Assembly: GCA_040006675.1 (NCBI GenBank)
Contig: JBDTWM010000053.1
Location: 1-17,864, forward strand
Source of the DNA: Austwickia sp040006675
GTDB taxonomy: Bacteria > Actinomycetota > Actinomycetes > Actinomycetales > Dermatophilaceae
Reading direction: 5' to 3'
DNA: 17,864 nt
In this document: one piece after another, positions 12,918 through 17,864 of the stretch
Layout of the letters: each line of letters starts with the position of its first letter
Position numbering within the stretch: the stretch's first letter is position 1
Position numbers and translations under genes: made by a program
Notes under the pieces: model-generated
Databases searched by the model: none
Seen by the model: the letters and a program-made list of their open reading frames with translations, nothing else
What the model was told of the DNA's origin: nothing

Positions 12918-14330
12918 GCGAAATCGAACGACCACCTGGTCCGGGGCGCCCGCGAGGGGACCGGCCACCTCGTCCGGTTCCTGCGCGGCGGCAAAGCCGT
13001 CGGGTGGGTCCGATCCGGGCGCCGCGTCCGGGGCTGGTGGCCGTGCCATCGCCGAGCGCCAGGCCGCAGCGACCAACCAGCAGATGCCGCCGATCCTCAG
13101 CACGGAGAAGAGGGCCAGCCACCCGAGGGGCAGGCCGCGATTCGGGTCGCTCAGCCCGCCCAGATACAGCCAGATCACCACGAAGTAGAGCACCTCCGTC
13201 GTGGCCCAGATCAGGTGGTCGCGCCAGCGCAGCCCCGCGAGCGCGATCAGTGGCAGCAACCACAGGGAGCTCTGCACGGGGAGTGCTTTGCCGGTGATCA
13301 GCACGATCCCCACGACGATCAATCCGACCTCGCCGATCGTCGGCCGTCGCGGCGCAGACAAGGCCACCATCGCGCCCACGCTCAGCCCGAGGACCCACCC
13401 TGACATGGCGAGCACGGCGGCCACGGTCGGCAGCACGCTCACGTCCGCGAGGGCCGGCAGGTACCACGGGGAACCGTAGTCAGGGCCGGCGCGCCACCAC
13501 GCCTCATACGGCGCGAACGATCCTCCGCGGGTCGGCAGCCCGATGGCGACGAGAAGCGCCGCCCAGGTCAGCAGCGCCACGCCCGCGCTCTGGGCCCAGG
13601 CCCGCCAATGGCCGGCCCGGATCGCCAGGAGCCCGATCACCAACAGCAACAGCACCGGGTAGGTTCGCGCAGCGATCGCGAGCCCGAAGGCCAGGCCCGC
13701 CCAGGTGGTGCGGCCGCGGGACCACCACCACAGGGCATACGAGGCGAGCAGCACACCGACCAAGTCTGGGGCGACGAGCGCGACCGTGACGATCAGCGGG
13801 CTCGCCGCGACGTGCGCAGCCCGCCACGGGTCCCGGCGGCAGCTGCGCGCCGTGACGCGGACGAGCAGGGCGATCACGACGACCGTGAGGACCGCCCAGA
13901 TGGCGAAATACCAGCGTTCCCGCACCACCACATCGTCGCCGCCGGGCACCAGCAACGCGGTCAGCCACATGACGCTGCCCGTGACGACAGGCTGCGCGAG
14001 GTTGGCGGCGGATCCGTACGGAAACCCGCCGGTCGCCAACACGCTGCCGGAGAACAGGAACGGCAGATCCGAGTAGCAGGCCCGCCAGAACACGTCCGGC
14101 TCCGCCCAGCCGTTGGCGGTGCAATAGCCCTTCTGGAGGGTCCCGGCCGCGACCATCACCGTGCCCACTAAAGACAAGGCGACAGCAGCCGACCGCCAGG
14201 GCAGCGCCGCTCCCACGCGCGCGTAGCGCCCGAGCGGACCCCCGATCACCTCACTCGCCGCTCGCACCACCGGATCCGTGCCGGGGGTGTCGATGTCGCG
14301 GACGGCGAGCGGAGCGGGAGCCCGGGTCAC
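12915..14330 (-). CDS. Polytopic membrane glycosyltransferase-like protein (GT87/DUF2029 type, Rv0051-like)
   Basis: 471 residues. About ten or more hydrophobic segments can be seen, for example PWRSAAVALSLVGTVMVAAG, WYFAIWAVLTVVVIALLVRV, YPVLLLLVIGLLAIRAG and SSLWLLPLIALAG. An acidic loop after the first helix holds GWAEPDVFWRACYSDLPFLF, and an R-rich segment follows in SCRRDPWR. Membrane GT87/DUF2029 enzymes use polyprenyl-phosphate sugars outside the membrane, for example in arabinogalactan or lipomannan building. The identification rests on topology and on synteny: the same gene lies between ponA1 and rpsF in mycobacteria (Rv0051). The GTG start overlaps the PBP stop as GTGA, so translation of the two is probably coupled. 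The ~50-residue C-terminal tail is hydrophilic and P/A-rich. The sugar substrate is not known. Confidence 0.8.
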   Translation of the reverse strand: MTRAPAPLAVRDIDTPGTDPVVRAASEVIGGPLGRYARVGAALPWRSAAVALSLVGTVMVAAGTLQKGYCTANGWAEPDVFWRACYSDLPFLFSGSVLATGGFPYGSAANLAQPVVTGSVMWLTALLVPGGDDVVVRERWYFAIWAVLTVVVIALLVRVTARSCRRDPWRAAHVAASPLIVTVALVAPDLVGVLLASYALWWWSRGRTTWAGLAFGLAIAARTYPVLLLLVIGLLAIRAGHWRAWAQSAGVALLTWAALLVAIGLPTRGGSFAPYEAWWRAGPDYGSPWYLPALADVSVLPTVAAVLAMSGWVLGLSVGAMVALSAPRRPTIGEVGLIVVGIVLITGKALPVQSSLWLLPLIALAGLRWRDHLIWATTEVLYFVVIWLYLGGLSDPNRGLPLGWLALFSVLRIGGICWLVAAAWRSAMARPPAPDAAPGSDPPDGFAAAQEPDEVAGPLAGAPDQVVVRFR

Positions 14331-16570
14331 GGTGCGCCCTGCGCATCTTCGGCGACCGAACGGCCTCCGCGGGCGGGCCGCCCGGCGGTGGGCGCGAGCC
14401 CCGACGCGGAGTCACCGCCCCCCTGCACGCCGGCCGTGGGCCGCGCCCCTCCGCCGGTCCGGGTCCTGGTCGGCGCGGGCGACTCCCCGTCCCCCGAATC
14501 TCCGGTCGGGCTCTCGTCCGGAGGCGTCGTCGGTGACTCCGATTCGGTCGTGGGCGACTCGAAGGTGGGAGTACGCCTCGGGCGGGGCTGCTCCGTCGTC
14601 GACGGGGGGGCGACATACACGTTTTGGTCGCCGATGCCGACTCGCGGCGGGAAGGACTCGACCGGTTGACCGGCGAGAGCGGACCGGGTGAACTCCGTCC
14701 ACACAGTCACGGGCAGCGACCCGCTCTCCAGCCCATACAGGCCGGTCATCGACGTGGCGTTGCCGTCCTTGTCGGGGAGGTACATGCCGACGGCCGTGGA
14801 CAGCTGCGGCGTGTAGGCCACGAACCACGCCGATTTGGACTCCTCGGACGTGCCCGTCTTTCCCGCGGCGGGCCGTCCGACCGCGGAGGCGCCGGTCCCC
14901 GTGCCGGATTGGACCACCGAGCGCAACGCGGCCGTGGCGTCGGCGGCGACGTCCTTGTCGACGACCCGGGTGAGCTCAGGGCTGTTGTTGTACTGCAGCG
15001 TGCCGTCTGCGCTGGTGACCGACCTCACGATGTAGGGGCGGGACCGCTGGCCCTCGCCCGCGATGGTCGCGTAGGCGTTGGCCAGATCGATCGGCCGGAC
15101 GGCGGCGCTGCCGAGCACGTTGCCTGCGTAGTCGTCCAGGCCGGGGGTGTCGGCCGGTGGCTCTCCGCCCTCGCCGGGTGGCGCGGAGATGCCGAGGGCG
15201 ATCGCCGCCTTCTTCGTGTTCTCCGGCCCGACCCGCACGTTGAGCCGCGTGAAGGCCGTATTGATGGATCCCGCCAGCATCTGGGGGATGTCCACGTACC
15301 CGTGGCTCTGGAAGTCCCAGTTGTTCACGGGCTTGGACGAGCCGGGCGGGGTGTAGGGCGTCGAGCTGTCGAACTCGGTGCGGGTGCTGATGCCCTGCTG
15401 TAGCGCGGCCACCGTGGCGAACGCCTTCATCGTCGAGCCGGCCTGCATGTGGCCCTGGGTTGCGTCGTTGAACTGCTGCGTGGCGAAGTCCTTCCCACCG
15501 TAGAGCGCCACGATCGCCCCGTCGTCCGGTTTGATCGCGACGGCCCCGACCCGGACGCTCGCCGCGCGCCCGTCCGTCGGTCGGTTGTCGTCGACCGCGT
15601 CGATGAGTTCCTGCTGCTTGTCCTGCTCGACGGTCATGGTGACCCGCAGGCCGCGGTTCGCGATGTCATCCTCGGTGGCTACGCCCCGCTCGACCAGCTC
15701 CTTCTTCACGACGTCGACGAGGTACCCGTTAGGGCCGCCCATGACCTGCTGCGGCCTGTATGTGACCACCTTGGGGAACTCGATGGTCGCCCGCCGGTCC
15801 GGTGTCAGCCACCCCTTGGTGACCATGCCGTCCAGGACGTAGTTCCACCGGTCGAGCGCCGCCTTCGCCGCGTCGTCGCCCAGGCCGGGGTCGAGCCGGC
15901 TCGGCTGGTTCACCACGGTGGCGAGCAGGGCGGACTGCGCGACGGTGAGCTGGGAGACATCCTTGTTGAAGTACGCCTGCGAGGCGGTCTCGATCCCGTA
16001 CGCGTTGCGCCCGTAATAGATCGTGTTGAGGTAGTTCTCCAGGATCTGATCCTTGGACTGCTGCTGGTCGACCTTCACCGCGATGATGATCTCTCGCAAC
16101 TTGCGGGTCAGGGTCTGATCTTGGGTGAGGAAGTAGTTCTTCACGTACTGCTGGGTGATCGTCGACCCGCCGCCCGCGTCGCTCTCACCGCGCAGCGCGC
16201 GCGTCGCCGAGCGGGTGATGCCGCTGATGGACACACCGTTGTTCTCGTAGAAATCGCGGTCTTCCGCGGCGAGCATCGCCTGCTGGGTGCTCTTCGGGAC
16301 GTCCTTGAGCGGGACCGACTGGCGGTTGATCTCGCTGAGGCGGTCGAACTCCTTGCCATCGGCCCAGTAGACGATCGAGGACTCCGCGCGGGCGAGGTCG
16401 TTCGGGCTGGGGATGTCGATCATCGCGTACGCGATGCCGGCCCCTGCGATGAGCGCCAGAAGAAGCCCGATGATGCTCAGACCAAACCCGCGCCAGGACA
16501 GGAATCGACGCCGCGCCGGCCCGCGCGCACGCGTCGCAGCGGAGGCGGGCCGGGGAGGTGAGGAACTCAC
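14327..16570 (-). CDS. Bifunctional class A penicillin-binding protein (PonA1-like)
   Basis: 747 residues from the GTG at 16570 (GGAAGAAG upstream). A basic N-terminus precedes a single membrane helix (about 28-50). The GT51 transglycosylase domain has AAEDRDFYENNGVS with catalytic E103, GGSTITQQYVKNYF (134-147) and RKLREIIIAV. The transpeptidase domain has the SxxK motif S379-T-M-K382, SIN at 435-437 and KTGTS at 571-575. It polymerises and crosslinks peptidoglycan outside the membrane. The last ~95 residues are a Pro/Thr/Ser/Glu-rich low-complexity tail, common in actinobacterial PonA proteins. The frame is open to an ATG at 16837, but the extra 89 residues run through an 8-bp tandem repeat and look non-coding. 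It is coupled to the GT87-type gene and divergent from ino1. Confidence 0.93.
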   Translation of the reverse strand: MSSSPPRPASAATRARGPARRRFLSWRGFGLSIIGLLLALIAGAGIAYAMIDIPSPNDLARAESSIVYWADGKEFDRLSEINRQSVPLKDVPKSTQQAMLAAEDRDFYENNGVSISGITRSATRALRGESDAGGGSTITQQYVKNYFLTQDQTLTRKLREIIIAVKVDQQQSKDQILENYLNTIYYGRNAYGIETASQAYFNKDVSQLTVAQSALLATVVNQPSRLDPGLGDDAAKAALDRWNYVLDGMVTKGWLTPDRRATIEFPKVVTYRPQQVMGGPNGYLVDVVKKELVERGVATEDDIANRGLRVTMTVEQDKQQELIDAVDDNRPTDGRAASVRVGAVAIKPDDGAIVALYGGKDFATQQFNDATQGHMQAGSTMKAFATVAALQQGISTRTEFDSSTPYTPPGSSKPVNNWDFQSHGYVDIPQMLAGSINTAFTRLNVRVGPENTKKAAIALGISAPPGEGGEPPADTPGLDDYAGNVLGSAAVRPIDLANAYATIAGEGQRSRPYIVRSVTSADGTLQYNNSPELTRVVDKDVAADATAALRSVVQSGTGTGASAVGRPAAGKTGTSEESKSAWFVAYTPQLSTAVGMYLPDKDGNATSMTGLYGLESGSLPVTVWTEFTRSALAGQPVESFPPRVGIGDQNVYVAPPSTTEQPRPRRTPTFESPTTESESPTTPPDESPTGDSGDGESPAPTRTRTGGGARPTAGVQGGGDSASGLAPTAGRPARGGRSVAEDAQGAP

Positions 16571-16587
16571 GCGTTCTTCTTCCGTTC

Positions 16588-16619
16588 GATGTCGCGATGT
16601 CGCGATGTCGCGATGTCGC
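16588..16619. repeat. Four perfect tandem 8-bp repeats upstream of the PBP gene
   Basis: GATGTCGC is repeated four times without a mismatch, beginning at 16588, 16596, 16604 and 16612, with one further G. The array ends 18 nt before the GTG start of the PBP gene, in its 5' leader. A period of 8 is not a multiple of 3, so slippage would shift any reading frame passing through it and would also change the leader length. The rest of 16571-16963 holds the ino1 palindrome and promoter; I find no gene there. Confidence 0.85.
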
Positions 16620-16814
16620 GGTGCGCTCACGACGCGACGGCTGAGAACCGTCGCCATGACGCGGGGTGGACGACGATTGGCGTCAGCGCGGCCGGACTTG
16701 GGCAGCCGACCGGCCTGCGTCGAGCGCGCCGCAGCCCTCTCAGTATGACCACGCCACGTGGGCTTGGCCTTGCAATCCCGTCGACAACGAACTTCGACGG
16801 TACGACGTAGCGAC

Positions 16815-16837
16815 GTGACAAAGGCATGCTTTGTCAC
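16815..16837. promoter_or_regulatory. Operator-like palindrome in the ino1-PBP divergent spacer
   Basis: GTGACAAAG (16815-16823) and CTTTGTCAC (16829-16837) are perfect 9-bp arms around a 5-bp centre. The right arm contains TTGTCA, a likely -35 for ino1, so a bound dimer would block ino1. It lies ~127 bp before the ino1 start and ~245 bp before the PBP start. The regulator is unknown; it does not look like the LacI-type IpsA site reported for corynebacterial ino1. Confidence 0.72.
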
Positions 16838-16857
16838 CTAGAGTTTCGTCTGATAAG
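16831..16857 (+). promoter_or_regulatory. Putative ino1 promoter
   Basis: TTGTCA (16831-16836) and GATAAG (16852-16857) form a -35/-10 pair with a 15-bp spacer, shorter than ideal. The -35 is inside the palindrome. The leader would be about 100 nt. Confidence 0.45.
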
Positions 16858-16963
16858 CCTGTACGCCCCCGCGCGGAAACCTCCGGAGCCCCCGGATCTG
16901 CGTGAGCTGGGTGCGAGCTCGCCACACTCCGGCGTGCCGGGCAGACCAACCGAAAGGACCCCC

Positions 16964-17864
16964 ATGACCTCGATCCGCGTCGCCCTCGTCGGCGTCGGCA
17001 ACTGCGCGAGCTCGCTCGTGCAGGGTGTGCACTACTACCGGGACGCCCAGACCGGCACCTCGGTGCCAGGCTTGATGCACGTCGACTTCGGCGACTACCA
17101 CGTGCGCGATGTGGAGTTCGTGGCCGCGTTCGACGTAGACGCGGCCAAGGTCGGCACCGACCTCGCCAAGGCGATCACCGCCAGCGAGAACAACACGATC
17201 CGGATCTGCGACGTGCCCGAAACAGGTCTCACGGTGCAGCGCGGTCACACCTACGACGGGCTCGGCACGTACTACCGGCAGACCATCGTGGAGTCCCCCG
17301 AGGAGCCCGTCGACGTCGTGCAGGTGCTGCGCGAGCGCAAGGTGGACGTCCTGGTGTCCTACCTGCCCGTGGGGTCGGAAGCGGCCGACAAGTTCTACGC
17401 GCAGTGCTGCATCGACGCGAAGGTGGCGTTCGTCAACGCGCTGCCCGTCTTCATCGCGAGCGACCCGGTGTGGGCCGCCAAGTTCGAGGCGGCGGGCGTG
17501 CCGATCATCGGCGACGACATCAAATCGCAGGTCGGGGCGACGATCACGCACCGGGTGATGGCCAAGCTGTTCGAGGACCGCGGCGTGGTGCTCGACCGGA
17601 CGTTCCAGCTCAACGTCGGCGGCAACATGGACTTCAAGAACATGTTGGAGCGCGAGCGCCTGGAATCGAAGAAGATCTCCAAGACGCAGGCCGTGACGTC
17701 CAACGTGCAGCATGAGATCAAGGCGCGCGACGTGCACATCGGGCCGTCGGACTACGTGCAGTGGCTCGACGACCGCAAGTGGGCGTACGTGCGGCTGGAG
17801 GGCCGCGCGTTCGGCGACGTCCCGCTGAGCCTGGAGTACAAGCTCGAGGTGTGGGACTCCCCGA
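16964..17864 (+). CDS. ino1: Inositol-3-phosphate synthase (cut by right edge)
   Basis: The first 300 residues are present (901 nt); the family is about 360 long, so roughly 60 residues are missing beyond the edge. AAGGA lies 5 nt before the ATG. The N-terminus MTSIRVALVGVGNCASSLVQ is the NAD-binding loop. Other signature blocks are LVSYLPVGSEAADKFYAQ, VNALPVFIASDP, IIGDDIKSQVGATITHR (catalytic lysines) and LNVGGNMDFKNML. It converts glucose-6-phosphate to inositol-3-phosphate in the cytosol, feeding phosphatidylinositol, mannosylated lipids and mycothiol in actinobacteria. It is divergent from the PBP gene with a palindrome over its -35. Confidence 0.95.
   Translation, partial: MTSIRVALVGVGNCASSLVQGVHYYRDAQTGTSVPGLMHVDFGDYHVRDVEFVAAFDVDAAKVGTDLAKAITASENNTIRICDVPETGLTVQRGHTYDGLGTYYRQTIVESPEEPVDVVQVLRERKVDVLVSYLPVGSEAADKFYAQCCIDAKVAFVNALPVFIASDPVWAAKFEAAGVPIIGDDIKSQVGATITHRVMAKLFEDRGVVLDRTFQLNVGGNMDFKNMLERERLESKKISKTQAVTSNVQHEIKARDVHIGPSDYVQWLDDRKWAYVRLEGRAFGDVPLSLEYKLEVWDSP

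Noticed and set aside
12617..12994. Longer rpsF start, through the 15-bp repeats
   Set aside because: The 126-codon extension reads a repeated GVEAL-type peptide not found in bS6 and overlaps the GT87-type gene. AGGAGG supports the GTG at 12616.
15449..16561. Plus-strand frame of 370 codons over the PBP
   Set aside because: Antisense shadow; the PBP motifs on the minus strand are unambiguous.
16571..16837. Extended PBP N-terminus from the ATG at 16837
   Set aside because: It would translate an 8-bp tandem repeat and the spacer up to the palindrome, has no conserved residues, and the GTG at 16570 starts a normal PBP N-terminus.
16838..17737. Minus-strand frame of 299 codons over ino1
   Set aside because: Antisense to ino1, and its product is His/Val/Arg-rich without signatures.

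Overview
The window comes from a high-GC actinobacterium. The block inositol-phosphate synthase / bifunctional penicillin-binding protein / GT87-type membrane protein / rpsF-ssb-rpsR-rplI has the same gene neighbours as ino1-ponA1-Rv0051-rpsF-ssb-rpsR-rplI of mycobacteria. The zinc-ligand-free bS18 in the operon resembles the form I associate with Micrococcales and relatives, so that is my best guess at the group. A perfect parS (ParB-binding) palindrome between ssb and rpsR argues for chromosomal, origin-proximal DNA rather than a plasmid or prophage. I see no transposase, integrase, tRNA, rRNA or CRISPR array.

Layout. (A) About 1-2880, minus strand: a GT4-like glycosyltransferase, an Alg14-Alg13-type fused glycosyltransferase and a Wzx-like flippase cut by the window edge. 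This looks like the lipid-linked assembly and export part of a surface polysaccharide locus. (B) 3148-5092, plus strand: two related exported proteins of the heparin-lyase-like (PF14099-type) fold, one membrane-anchored and one with a cleavable signal peptide. They are separated by a spacer carrying an exact 22-bp-period direct repeat and a putative promoter. (C) 5318-9382, plus strand: a sugar C-methyltransferase (TylC3/TcaB9 type), a sugar-1-phosphate cytidylyltransferase-like enzyme, a PIG-L/LmbE deacetylase, and a second methyltransferase paralogue that has lost the SAM and catalytic motifs. (D) 10752-9439, minus strand: a class III (glutamate-semialdehyde-aminomutase-like) aminotransferase, convergent to block C and only 37 nt behind rplI. 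(E) 16570-10790, minus strand: the conserved PBP, GT87, rpsF, ssb, rpsR and rplI genes. (F) 16964 to the right edge, plus strand: ino1, divergent from the PBP, with a perfect operator-like palindrome over its probable -35 element.

How the parts fit together (inference). Blocks A to D look like a dedicated cell-surface glycan system. NDP-sugar activation, C-methylation, amination and N-deacetylation would make an unusual sugar. The two glycosyltransferases and the flippase would assemble and export the repeat unit, and the two exported lyase-like proteins would trim or bind it outside the cell. No NDP-sugar 4,6-dehydratase, polymerase or ligase is visible, so the pathway is incomplete here. 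The most noteworthy elements are the degenerate methyltransferase paired with an intact one, the lyase pair with its phased repeats, the parS site inside the ribosomal-protein operon, and leader structures upstream of rpsF that could mask its ribosome-binding site.
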